The translations under genes were made by a program, and so were the position numbers. Shown one piece after another: positions 24,455-32,125 of a DNA stretch of 43,611 nt (the first letter of the stretch is position 1; every line of letters begins with the position of its first letter). The notes under the pieces are model-generated. The model made no database searches. It was not told the DNA's origin and was given only the letters and a program-made list of their open reading frames with translations. Source of the stretch: Actinomadura kijaniata NBRC 14229 (GTDB taxonomy: Bacteria; Actinomycetota; Actinomycetes; Streptosporangiales; Streptosporangiaceae). The stretch is taken from positions 1-43,611 of the forward strand of contig NZ_BCQR01000038.1 in assembly GCF_001552175.1 (NCBI RefSeq). Direction: 5' to 3'.

Positions 24455-26254
24455 TCAGGGAGCGGTGCGGGAGCCGGACCAGGCGGCCCACAGCTCGGCG
24501 TAGCGGCCGCCCGCGTCGCGGAGCTCGGCGTGGGTGCCGCTCTCCACGACGCGCCCGCCGTCCATGACCAGGACGCGGTCGGCGGCGGCGGCCTGGGTGA
24601 GACGGTGCGCGACGATCAGCGCGGTGCGGCCCTCCACGGCCGCGGCGGCGGACCGCTCCAGCGCGCGGGCGCCGGTGCTGCCCGCCTCCGCCGTCGCCTC
24701 GTCCAGCACCGCGACCGGCGGGTCGGCCAGCACCAGCCGGGCGAGCGCGAGCTGCTGGGCCTGCGCCCCGGTGAGGCGGTGGCCGCCCTCGCCGACGACG
24801 GTGTCCAGTCCCTCGGGCAGGGCCTCGGCCCAGCCGAGCGCGCCGACCCGGTCCAGCGCCCGGCGCAGGTCGGCGTCGGAGGCGTCCGGGCGGGCCAGCC
24901 GCAGGTCGTCGGCGAGCGGCCCGGCGAACACGTGGACCTCCTGGGTGACCAGCGCGACGGCGCGGCGGGTCGCGTCCGGGCCCAGCTCGTCCAGGGCGAC
25001 GCCGCCGAGCCGCACGGTGCCGCCGGTCGGCGGGTGGACGCCCGCGACGATCCGGGCCAGCGTCGTCTTGCCCGCGCCGCTGGCGCCGACGAGCGCGACG
25101 CGCTCCCCGGCCCGCAGGTCCAGGTCCACGCCGTGCAGCACGGGGCGGTCCGGCAGGTAGGCGTGCTCGACGCCCTTGGCCGACACCGTCGCCTCGGCCG
25201 GGACCGGGCGGCCGGTGGCCTCGGCGGCGGGACGGTCGGCGACCCCGACCAGGCGGGCCAGGCCCGCGGCGGCGGCCTGCGCGTCGTCCAGCAGCACCAG
25301 CACGGTGTTCATCGGGGCGAACAGGTTGTGGAAGTACAGCGCGGCGGCGGTCGCGGTGCCGACCGACACCGACCCGCCCCGCACCAGCCAGAACCCGGCG
25401 GCCAGCACGGCGGCCAGCCCGGCGAACTCGGCCACGTGCAGCCGGTTGTAGAACCGCAGCACCAGGTGGACGCCCCGCAGGGTCCAGTCCACGACCGACC
25501 CGGAGGAACGCGCGACGCGTTCGGTGTGGTCGTCCTCCAGCCGGAACGCGCGCACGGTCGCGCCCCCGCCGATGCTGTCGAGCAGGCGCTGCTGCTGCTT
25601 GCCCGTCTCGATCCGCTGCCGCGCGTACAGCGACGTGGCGCGCCGCACGTACCAGCGGGCCGTGGCGACCTGGACGGGCAGCGCCACCAGCGCCGCCAAC
25701 AGGAACCGCCAGTCCAGCAGCGCCATCGCGGCCAGCGTCAGGACGATCGCCAGGCTGGAGCGGACCAGCTCGGGCAGCGCCCGCCGGACCGCCTCGGCGA
25801 CCAGCGAGACGTCGCCGGTGACGCGCGCGGTCAGGTCGCCGGTGCCCGCCCGCTCGACCTCCGCCAGCGGGAGGGACAGCGCGCGTTCGACGAACCGCTC
25901 GCGCAGGCGGGCCAGGACGGTCTCGCCGAGCCGCGACACCAGCGACAGCCCGGCCGCCGTGGCGAGGCCCTGGACGACCGCGACGGCCACCAGCAGCACG
26001 GCCACGGGCGTGACGGCCGAGGCGGGCCGGTGGTCGGCCACGATGTCGACGACGCGGCCGAGCGCGGGGGCGGTCACCAGCCCGACGCCGGTCGCGGCGG
26101 CGAGCACGGTGAAGCCGGCGGCGGCCAGTTCCCGGTGCGGGCGGACCAGTTCGCCGAGCACGGCGCGCACGCGCGCGCCGGAGGCGGTGGGGAGCAGGGC
26201 GTCGGGAGCCCCGGGGGACTCGGGGGTCTCGGGGGTCTCGGGGGAGGGGGTCAT
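24455..26254 (-). CDS. ABC transporter permease/ATPase, catalytically intact half of a heterodimer
   Basis: 599 residues. Residues ~45-325 are a six-helix type IV (exporter-fold) transmembrane domain; ~355-595 is the ATPase. Walker A GASGAGKTT (390-398), Q-loop Gln438, Walker B VAVLDE (Asp518, Glu519) and H-loop His550 are all intact. The signature is degenerate: LTGAQAQQ (494-501) instead of LSGGQ. ATG 26254 overlaps the stop of the partner gene. With the partner it resembles YbtPQ/IrtAB-like exporters-turned-importers and other siderophore transporters, consistent with the surrounding iron genes. Direction of transport is not determined by sequence. The first 20 residues are a Pro/Glu/Thr repeat. 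Confidence 0.88.
   Translation of the reverse strand: MTPSPETPETPESPGAPDALLPTASGARVRAVLGELVRPHRELAAAGFTVLAAATGVGLVTAPALGRVVDIVADHRPASAVTPVAVLLVAVAVVQGLATAAGLSLVSRLGETVLARLRERFVERALSLPLAEVERAGTGDLTARVTGDVSLVAEAVRRALPELVRSSLAIVLTLAAMALLDWRFLLAALVALPVQVATARWYVRRATSLYARQRIETGKQQQRLLDSIGGGATVRAFRLEDDHTERVARSSGSVVDWTLRGVHLVLRFYNRLHVAEFAGLAAVLAAGFWLVRGGSVSVGTATAAALYFHNLFAPMNTVLVLLDDAQAAAAGLARLVGVADRPAAEATGRPVPAEATVSAKGVEHAYLPDRPVLHGVDLDLRAGERVALVGASGAGKTTLARIVAGVHPPTGGTVRLGGVALDELGPDATRRAVALVTQEVHVFAGPLADDLRLARPDASDADLRRALDRVGALGWAEALPEGLDTVVGEGGHRLTGAQAQQLALARLVLADPPVAVLDEATAEAGSTGARALERSAAAAVEGRTALIVAHRLTQAAAADRVLVMDGGRVVESGTHAELRDAGGRYAELWAAWSGSRTAP
26212..26247 (-). repeat. 9-bp tandem repeat at the start of the exporter gene
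   Basis: Four 9-bp units (CGGGGGACT, CGGGGGTCT twice, CGGGGGAGG on the + strand) encode the PETPETPES repeat at the N-terminus of the ABC protein. Unit changes would add or remove three residues without a frameshift. Confidence 0.75.
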
Positions 26255-27918
26255 GCCAGCACCGCCGTCCGGTAGTCGTCGTGCCGGTCGACCAGCTCGG
26301 CGTGCGGCGCGGTGTCGGCGGCCCGGCCGCCGGTCAGCAGCACCACGCGGTCGGTGACGGCCAGCAGCGCCGGGCTCGTGGTGACCACGATCGTCGTGCG
26401 GCCGGTGCGCAGGGCGCGGATCCCGTCGGCGATCCGCGCCTCGGTGACGGCGTCGACGGCGGTCGTCGGGTCGTGCAGCACCAGCACGGGCGCGTCGGCG
26501 GCCAGCGCGCGGGCCAGCGCGACCCGCTGCCGCTGCCCGCCCGACAGGGACCGGCCGCCCTCGCCGACCGGGGCGGCCGCGTCCACGTCGTCGGCTCCGG
26601 CGGCGGTCAGGGCCGCGCGCGCGTCGAGGCGGGCGGCGGCGGAGACGTTGTCCAGCGGGGTGCCGTCGAACAGGTCGGCGTCGTGCGGGGCCACCAGGAT
26701 CTCCCGCCGCACGTCGCCGGGGTCGAGCGAGGCCAGCCGGACGCCGTCCAGCTCCACCGCGCCGTCGTCGGGGTCGCGCTCGCGGCCCAGGCAGCGCAGC
26801 AGCGCGACGGCGTCGGCGGGGTCGGCGGCGACCACCCCGACCAGCTCGCCGGGCCGCGCCTCCAGGTCGAGGCCGCGCAGCGTGCCGCAGGTCACGCCGG
26901 TCAGCCGGACGTGCCCGCGCACCGGGCGCGCCGGTTCGGCGTCGCCGGGCGGGACGGCGGCGGGGGAGGCCAGCACCTCGGCGATCCGGGCGGCCGAGGC
27001 CCGCGCCTGCGCGAACTCGGTGTTCACCCACGCCAGCACCTGGAGCGGCCCGAGCAGCAGCAGCGCCAGGCCGACGGCGGTGACCAGGTCGCCCAGGGAG
27101 ATGTCGCCGGCCGCCGCGAGCCGCCCGCCGATCAGCGCGACGATCGCGATGAAGGTCCCGGTGAGGGCGAGCACGGTGCCGTTCTGCCAGGCCTCGGCCC
27201 GCGCCGCGCGGACCGTGGCGGTCAGCGACTCGCCGCTGATGCGCCGGTAGCGCCGGACGGCGGCCGACTCGGCGCCGACGCCCTTGAGCACCCGCAGCCC
27301 GCCGATCAGGTCGGCGGCGACGGCCGAGGCGTGGGCGGCGCGTTCCTGCTCGGCGTGGCTGCGGCGCTCCAGGGGCTTGCTCAGCAGGTGCCCGGCCGCC
27401 AGCAGCGCGGGGGTGCCGAGCAGCACCAGCAGGCCGAGCGGGAGCGACACCCGCAGCAGCACCACGGCCGCCACCACGATCGCCACCAGCGCCGCGACCC
27501 CGGCGAAGACCGCCACGTTGACCGCGCCGACGCGCCGGGCGTCCTCGGTGGCGATGGTGGCCAGGGCGCCGGGCAGCCGCCCGTCGGCCGCGCCGCCGCG
27601 CGGGTCCAGGACCCGCCGCACCAGCGCGGTCCGCAGGCCGTGGGCGGCGCGGGCCCCGGCCCGCTCCCCGGCCCCGGCGCCGAGCCGGAAGCCCCACGAC
27701 AGGCCGAGGTAGACGACGGCGAGGACGGCCAGCCACAGCAGCAGCGCGCCGCCGTCGCCGCGCCCGATCGCCCGGTCCACCGCCAGGCCGATCAGGACGG
27801 GGACCAGCGTCTCGCCGATCTGGTGCCCGGAGGTGAGGACGGAGCTGACCGCCACGTCCCGCCACTGTCCCCGGACGGCGCCCCACAGCACCCGCCGCCC
27901 TGTCAGCGCCTCGTCCAC
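26251..27918 (-). CDS. ABC transporter permease/ATPase with a degenerate ATP site, partner half
   Basis: 555 residues from GTG 27918. Residues ~20-310 form the exporter-fold transmembrane domain. In the ATPase domain the signature LSGGQRQR (458-465) is perfect, but the nucleotide-contacting motifs are lost. Where Walker A belongs the sequence reads AADPADAVA (364-372, Lys replaced by Ala370). The Q-loop Gln is His412, the Walker B Asp is His482 with Asp483 for the catalytic Glu, and the H-loop His is Thr514. It therefore can only provide the signature side of a composite site with its partner. First gene of the probable iron-controlled operon; no clear ribosome site precedes the GTG. Confidence 0.88.
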   Translation of the reverse strand: MDEALTGRRVLWGAVRGQWRDVAVSSVLTSGHQIGETLVPVLIGLAVDRAIGRGDGGALLLWLAVLAVVYLGLSWGFRLGAGAGERAGARAAHGLRTALVRRVLDPRGGAADGRLPGALATIATEDARRVGAVNVAVFAGVAALVAIVVAAVVLLRVSLPLGLLVLLGTPALLAAGHLLSKPLERRSHAEQERAAHASAVAADLIGGLRVLKGVGAESAAVRRYRRISGESLTATVRAARAEAWQNGTVLALTGTFIAIVALIGGRLAAAGDISLGDLVTAVGLALLLLGPLQVLAWVNTEFAQARASAARIAEVLASPAAVPPGDAEPARPVRGHVRLTGVTCGTLRGLDLEARPGELVGVVAADPADAVALLRCLGRERDPDDGAVELDGVRLASLDPGDVRREILVAPHDADLFDGTPLDNVSAAARLDARAALTAAGADDVDAAAPVGEGGRSLSGGQRQRVALARALAADAPVLVLHDPTTAVDAVTEARIADGIRALRTGRTTIVVTTSPALLAVTDRVVLLTGGRAADTAPHAELVDRHDDYRTAVLA

Positions 27919-27944
27919 GTCCCCCCACTTCGATGATCAGCAAC

Positions 27945-27963
27945 TTAGGTAAGCCTTATCAAA
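27945..27963 (-). promoter_or_regulatory. Imperfect IdeR/DmdR iron box before the ABC operon
   Basis: TTAGGTAAGCCTTATCAAA on the + strand keeps the left half of the TTAGGTTAGGCTCACCTAA-type iron box exactly as in the box at 31012, but the right half has decayed. It ends 27 bases from the GTG of the first exporter gene, which fits iron-dependent repression of the operon. Confidence 0.65.
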
Positions 27964-28009
27964 CCAGGAGAGTCGCAAAGCGGGCAAAACATGATCTGGG
28001 CGCAGTTTT

Positions 28010-28031
28010 CTGTCCCGTTTTGCGGGGACAG
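28010..28031 (+). promoter_or_regulatory. Stem-loop in the leader of the small membrane protein gene
   Basis: CTGTCCC (28010-28016) and GGGACAG (28025-28031) enclose GTTTTGCG. It sits 33 bases before the ATG at 28065 in an unusually AT-rich stretch for this genome (27930-28022). It could be an operator or an mRNA leader stem; I cannot assign it. Confidence 0.35.
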
Positions 28032-28064
28032 GTCCGACACCGCCGTTGGAAGAGAGGTCGTGTC

Positions 28065-28262
28065 ATGAGGATCGGATCGCTCGTACTCATCGTCTGGCTG
28101 GTGATCGGCGCCATCGCGGGCGGGCAGCGCGGCTACTACACGGGCGAGGTCGAGAACTGCAGCAAGGTCGGGACGATCCTGGTGACGATCATCGCGGGGC
28201 CGCTCAACTACATCGGCCTCAACCCCAAGATCTCCTGCGACGCGCCGGAACCCAGCAAGTGA
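28065..28262 (+). CDS. Small two-helix membrane protein
   Basis: 65 residues. ATG 28065 has AGAGAGG 7 bases upstream; the frame upstream of it is open but rich in basic residues and not credible. Two hydrophobic segments, MRIGSLVLIVWLVIGAIAG and VGTILVTIIAGPLNYIG, flank a loop with Cys (ENCSKV), and a second Cys (ISCDAPEPSK) lies near the C-terminus. Such proteins occur widely in actinobacteria, but I know no function. It lies between the iron-box promoter and a thioredoxin gene 91 bases downstream. Confidence 0.72.
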   Translation: MRIGSLVLIVWLVIGAIAGGQRGYYTGEVENCSKVGTILVTIIAGPLNYIGLNPKISCDAPEPSK

Positions 28263-28353
28263 TCGGACGGAATGCGGACGGTCCTCCTCCGGTTGTACGG
28301 GGCGCCGGTGGCCGACCGCGCACCCGGCCCGCCCGAGGATCCAGGAGGAGAGC

Positions 28354-28725
28354 ATGGCCACGATCGAGCTGACCAAGGAGACCTTCACCGAGACGGTGGA
28401 GTCCCACGACATGGTCCTGATCGACTTCTGGGCGTCGTGGTGCGGGCCGTGCCGCCAGTTCGCGCCGGTCTACGAGAAGGTCTCCGAGCGCCACGAGGAC
28501 GTCGTGTTCGCCAAGGTGGACACCGAGGCCGAGCAGGAGCTGGCCGCCGCGTTCCAGATCACCTCGATCCCGACGCTGGCCATCATCCGCGACAACGTGA
28601 TGGTCTTCTCCCAGCCGGGCGCGCTGCCCGAGCACGTCCTGGAGGACCTGGTCGCCCAGGCCCGCGCCCTGGACATGGAGGAGATCCGCAGGGACATCGC
28701 CGCCCAGGAGGAGCAGCCGTCCTGA
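28354..28725 (+). CDS. Thioredoxin
   Basis: 123 residues, a complete thioredoxin fold with IDFWASWCGPCRQFAPV (active site WCGPC), KVDTEAEQEL and the cis-Pro loop ITSIPTLAII. It is slightly longer than the ~108-residue standard because of an acidic helical tail (ALDMEEIRRDIAAQEE). AGGAGGAG precedes ATG 28354. It has no signal peptide and is cytoplasmic. It lies inside the siderophore-transport region, so it may serve general disulphide reduction or reductive iron release; the latter is only a guess. Confidence 0.92.
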   Translation: MATIELTKETFTETVESHDMVLIDFWASWCGPCRQFAPVYEKVSERHEDVVFAKVDTEAEQELAAAFQITSIPTLAIIRDNVMVFSQPGALPEHVLEDLVAQARALDMEEIRRDIAAQEEQPS

Positions 28726-28754
28726 CCCGGCCCCGGCCTGCCGCGCGGTCCCTC

Positions 28755-28787
28755 CGGCCCCGCCCGCGCCCGACGCGGACGGGGCCG
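28755..28787. terminator. Hairpin between the thioredoxin and FecCD genes
   Basis: CGGCCCCG (28755-28762) pairs with CGGGGCCG (28780-28787), and the 17-base loop can itself fold through CCGCG/CGCGG. It lies between convergent genes and is a likely bidirectional terminator. Confidence 0.6.
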
Positions 28788-28821
28788 CCGCGTTCCCGGG
28801 ACCGCCTGCGAAGGGCGGCGT

Positions 28822-29910
28822 TCACCCGCCCGAGCCCGCCCGGTTGGCGCGCGCGAGCTGCCACAGCAGGAACGGCGCGCCGAGCACCCCGGTCACCACG
28901 CCGACGGGCAGCATCAGCGAGCCGAACGCCCGCTGGGCGACCAGGTCGGAGACCAGCACCAGCGACGCCCCGGTGAGCGCGGCGGCCGCCACCGGCGGGG
29001 CGGCGGCGCGGGTCAGCCGCTGGGCGATCTGCGGCGAGGCCAGCGCGACGAACAGCACCGGACCGGCCGCGGCGGTCGCGAACGCCGCCAGCGCCGTCCC
29101 GCACAGCAGCAGCGCCAGCCGGGTGCGCTGGACCGGCGTGCCGAGCCCGGCGGCGACCTCGTCGCCCAGCATCAGCGTCCGGCGCAGGCGGCCGAGCAGC
29201 AGCAGCGTCGGCAGCAGCGCCGCCAGCGCCAGCGCCGTCGGCCGGGCGTGCTCCCAGCCCCGGTCGTTGAGGTTGCCGACCAGCCAGCCCAGCACCTTCT
29301 GCGCCTGGTGCAGCTCGGCCCGGCTGAGCAGGTGGTAGGTGAGGCTGAGGCCCATCCAGCTCACCCCGACGCCCACCAGCACGATCCGGTAGCCGGTCGT
29401 GCCCCGGTTCCACGCCAGCGCGTACACCAGGACCCCGGCCGTCAGCGCCCCCGCCAGCCCGAGGTCCTGCGTGCCGAGCCCGGCGCCGGTGCCCAGCACC
29501 ATCCCGGCGGCCACCGCCGCGCCCGCGCCCTGGGTGATGCCGAGCATGTCCGGGCTGGCCAGGGGGTTGCGCGTCACCGACTGGAAGACCGCGCCCGCCG
29601 CGCCGAACGCCGCGCCCGCCGCGAGGGCGACCGACGCCCTCGGCAGCCGCAGCTCGCGCACCACGAACAGCGAGGCGGTGTCGCCGCCGCCCCACAGCGC
29701 GGGCACCACCTGCGTGAGCGGCACCGTGTAACCGCCGCTGCCGAACGCGACCGTCCCGCAGAACACCAGGAACGTCACGGCCGCCAGCGCCAGCCCCACC
29801 AGCGCCGTCCGCACGTGCACCGTGCCGGAGACGGCGGGCCGGTCCAGCCGGAAGGCCACCTTCCGGGTCGTGTCCATCGCCTCCATCGCCTCCACCGTCT
29901 TCGCGCGCAT
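28822..29910 (-). CDS. FecCD-family iron-siderophore ABC permease (second subunit)
   Basis: 362 residues with about nine to ten hydrophobic helices. LRLPRASVALAAGAAFGAAG and VFQSVTRNPLASPDMLGI are the family signatures, and GPVLFVALASPQIAQRL is the conserved ATPase-coupling region. ATG 29910 lies 3 bases after the stop of the paralogous permease, so the two are translated together and form a heterodimer. An internal Met (AMDTTRK) is an alternative start. It moves ferric siderophore across the membrane together with the FecE-like ATPase encoded 4.4 kb away. Confidence 0.91.
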   Translation of the reverse strand: MRAKTVEAMEAMDTTRKVAFRLDRPAVSGTVHVRTALVGLALAAVTFLVFCGTVAFGSGGYTVPLTQVVPALWGGGDTASLFVVRELRLPRASVALAAGAAFGAAGAVFQSVTRNPLASPDMLGITQGAGAAVAAGMVLGTGAGLGTQDLGLAGALTAGVLVYALAWNRGTTGYRIVLVGVGVSWMGLSLTYHLLSRAELHQAQKVLGWLVGNLNDRGWEHARPTALALAALLPTLLLLGRLRRTLMLGDEVAAGLGTPVQRTRLALLLCGTALAAFATAAAGPVLFVALASPQIAQRLTRAAAPPVAAAALTGASLVLVSDLVAQRAFGSLMLPVGVVTGVLGAPFLLWQLARANRAGSGG

Positions 29911-29913
29911 CGC

Positions 29914-30969
29914 CTACAGCCCCGCCATCCGCCGCCGCCGGACCAGGGCGATGAAGAAGGGGCCGCCGAGGAACGCGGCGACCAGGCTCACGTCGATCTC
30001 CTGCGGCCGCGCGACCACCCGGCCGAGGATGTCGGCCGCCAGCAGCACGCCCGGCGCGACCAGCATCGACCCCGGCAGCAGCCAGCGGTGGCCGGGGCCG
30101 ACGAGGGACCGCAGCAGGTGCGGCACCACCAGCCCGACGAACACGATCGGCCCGGTGACGGCGACGGACGCGCCGGTCAGCAGCGTGACCGCCAGCGCCG
30201 CGCGCGTCCGCACCGCGCCCAGCCGCCGGCCCAGCGACGTCGCGACGTCGTCGCCGAGGGCGATGCTGTCGAGCGCGGGCGCGGCGCTGAGCGCCAGCAG
30301 CGCCCCGGCCGCCAGGAACGGCGCCACCCGCGCCAGCGTGGCCCCGTCGTGCCCGGTCAGCGAACCGGCCGACCAGTACCGGTAGCGGTCCAGCGCCTCG
30401 GGGTCGGTCAGGGCGATCCCGCTGGTCAGCGAGTCCAGCAGCGCCGTCACCGCGACCCCGGCCAGGGCCAGCTTCACCGGCGAGGCCCCGCCCCGGCCCC
30501 GGCTGCCCAGCAGGTACACCGCGACCGCGGCGGCGAGCGCGCCGCCGAAGGCGAACCAGATCGACCCGAGCAGCCCGGTCAGCCCGAGCAGCCCGGCGGC
30601 GACCACGGTGCCGAACGCCGCGCCCGCGCTGACGCCGAGCAGGCCCGGGTCGGCCAGCGGGTTGCGGGTGAGCCCCTGCATGACCGCGCCCGCCAGCCCC
30701 AGCGCCGCGCCGGTCAGCACGGCGACGAGGGTGCGCGTCGCGCGGGTGCCGCGCACGATCGCCTCGGTCTCGGCGTCCACCGCCGGATGCGCCGGGTCCC
30801 ACAGCGCGCGCACGACCGTGTCGAGGGGGATCGAGCGGCTGCCGACGGCCAGCGACGCCAGGCACAGCAGGACGAGGACCACGGCGGCCACGGACAGCAC
30901 CAGGGTCCGCCGGGCCGTGCGGCCCGTCCCGGCGGCGACCGCCGGGGGAGGGGCGGTGGAGAGTGTCAC
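29914..30969 (-). CDS. FecCD-family iron-siderophore ABC permease (first subunit)
   Basis: 351 residues from GTG 30969. The signatures RGTRATRTLVAVLTGAALG, AVMQGLTRNPLADPGLLGV and GPIVFVGLVVPHLLRSLVG are those of BtuC/FecCD permeases. It is transcribed away from the binding-protein gene, and the iron box at 31012-31030 lies in the shared promoter region. On the minus strand TAAGAT (31014-31009) overlaps that box and can serve as the -10. It ends in MAGL three bases before the second permease. Confidence 0.91.
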   Translation of the reverse strand: MTLSTAPPPAVAAGTGRTARRTLVLSVAAVVLVLLCLASLAVGSRSIPLDTVVRALWDPAHPAVDAETEAIVRGTRATRTLVAVLTGAALGLAGAVMQGLTRNPLADPGLLGVSAGAAFGTVVAAGLLGLTGLLGSIWFAFGGALAAAVAVYLLGSRGRGGASPVKLALAGVAVTALLDSLTSGIALTDPEALDRYRYWSAGSLTGHDGATLARVAPFLAAGALLALSAAPALDSIALGDDVATSLGRRLGAVRTRAALAVTLLTGASVAVTGPIVFVGLVVPHLLRSLVGPGHRWLLPGSMLVAPGVLLAADILGRVVARPQEIDVSLVAAFLGGPFFIALVRRRRMAGL

Positions 30970-31005
30970 GAAGATCCGATCTGAGGGGGAGGCCCGGCTC
31001 CGGTG

Positions 31006-31034
31006 TTGATCTTAGGTAAGCCTCACCTTAGTAT
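31006..31034 (+). promoter_or_regulatory. Iron-controlled promoter: IdeR/DmdR box in the -35/-10 spacer
   Basis: TTGATC (-35, 31006-31011), a 17-base spacer and TAGTAT (-10, 31029-31034) drive the binding-protein gene. The 19-bp TTAGGTAAGCCTCACCTTA (31012-31030) is a near-consensus IdeR/DmdR iron box that fills the spacer and reaches into the -10. Fe-loaded repressor would shut off this promoter and the divergent permease promoter together. Confidence 0.88.
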
Positions 31035-31069
31035 CGCCGGGCCGGCCGGCCCCACCCGAAGAGGACACG

Positions 31070-32107
31070 ATGCCCCATCTCCGCAAGACCCGCGCGGGCG
31101 CGCGGCGCACCCGGCGCCTGACCGCGGCGCTCGCCGCCCTGACGCTGGGACTGTCCCTGGCCGCCTGCGGATCGGGCGCCAAGGACGGCGGCCCCGCCCC
31201 GGCCGGTCCGAACGCGGCGGGCGGCTCCTTCCCCGTCACCGTGGAGCACTCCTTCGGCACCACCGAGATCAGGAAGCGGCCGGAACGGATCGTCACGATC
31301 GGCCTCAGCGACCACGAGCCCGTGCTGGCGCTCGGGTACCGGCCGGTCGGCGTGGTCGACTGGTTCCAGCGCGAGCCGTTCACCGACTGGCCGTGGACCA
31401 GGGCCGCCTGGGGCGGCGCCGAGCCGACCGTGCTCGGCCTGCGCGAGGACGGCGTCGACTTCGAGAAGCTCGTCTCCCTCAAGCCCGACCTGATCTTCGC
31501 GATGTACGCGGGCGTCACCAAGGAGAACTACGACAGGCTCTCCAAGCTCGCCCCCGTGGTCGCCCAGCCCAGGGGCTTCGACCCCTACGCCGCGCCGTGG
31601 CAGGAGTACACCCGGCTCGCCGGGAAGGCCCTGGCGCAGGACGCCAAGGCCAAGGAGCTCATCGACGGCATGCGGGCGCGGTTCGCCAAGGTCCGCCAGG
31701 ACAACCCGCAGTGGCGCGGCAAGACGGCCGTGGCCGCCGACAGCTTCAAGGCCGGCACCTACTCGGCGTTCCAGAAGGGCGACCCCAAGTCGGCGTTCCT
31801 CGCCGAGCTCGGCTTCACCGTCCCCGAGAACATCACCAGGGCGGCGGGCAAGTCCAACGTCGCCGAGTTCGGCTCCGAGGGGCTGAACATGCTGGAGGTC
31901 GACCGCCTGGTGTGGCTGACCACCGGCAAGGAGCCCCACGAGCGCATCAGGAACGACAAGGTCTACAAGGAGCTGAAGGTCGCCAGGGAGGGCCGCGACC
32001 TGTTCCTGACCTACCAGGACCCGCCGATCGGCGCGGCGCTGTCGTTCAACACCGTGCTGAGCATCCCCTACGCCATCGACCAGATGACGCCGCTGCTCAG
32101 GAAGTAG
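31070..32107 (+). CDS. Iron-siderophore ABC transporter substrate-binding lipoprotein
   Basis: 345 residues. The Arg-rich N-terminus and hydrophobic segment end in the lipobox LSLAAC (Cys33), followed by a Gly/Ser/Ala linker. The mature part starts FPVTVEHSFGTTEIRKRPERIVTIG in outline, with the motifs HSFGTTEI and KRPERIV common to FepB/FhuD/FecB-type proteins; LVSLKPDLIFA is also typical. Tethered outside the membrane, it captures ferric siderophore for the FecCD permeases. Arginine usage is unusual: 8 of 27 Arg codons are AGG, whereas the nearby glucose-6-phosphate isomerase gene appears to have none. Confidence 0.92.
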   Translation: MPHLRKTRAGARRTRRLTAALAALTLGLSLAACGSGAKDGGPAPAGPNAAGGSFPVTVEHSFGTTEIRKRPERIVTIGLSDHEPVLALGYRPVGVVDWFQREPFTDWPWTRAAWGGAEPTVLGLREDGVDFEKLVSLKPDLIFAMYAGVTKENYDRLSKLAPVVAQPRGFDPYAAPWQEYTRLAGKALAQDAKAKELIDGMRARFAKVRQDNPQWRGKTAVAADSFKAGTYSAFQKGDPKSAFLAELGFTVPENITRAAGKSNVAEFGSEGLNMLEVDRLVWLTTGKEPHERIRNDKVYKELKVAREGRDLFLTYQDPPIGAALSFNTVLSIPYAIDQMTPLLRK

Positions 32108-32125
32108 CGCCCGGAGGGCGGGCGC
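32107..32125. terminator. Bidirectional hairpin after the siderophore-binding gene
   Basis: GCGCCCG (32107-32113) and CGGGCGC (32119-32125) enclose GAGGG. It starts at the last base of the binding-protein stop codon and ends one base before the stop codon of the convergent lactonase gene. Confidence 0.65.

Noticed and set aside
24455..27943. 1162-residue fused ABC protein on the minus strand
   Set aside because: The stretch upstream of 26254 is the wrong frame of the partner gene (Arg/Gly/Pro-rich, no motifs). Two overlapping genes explain it.
27930..28022. tRNA or other structured RNA in the AT-rich patch
   Set aside because: No cloverleaf or conserved RNA pattern can be drawn; the composition is explained by the iron box and promoter region.
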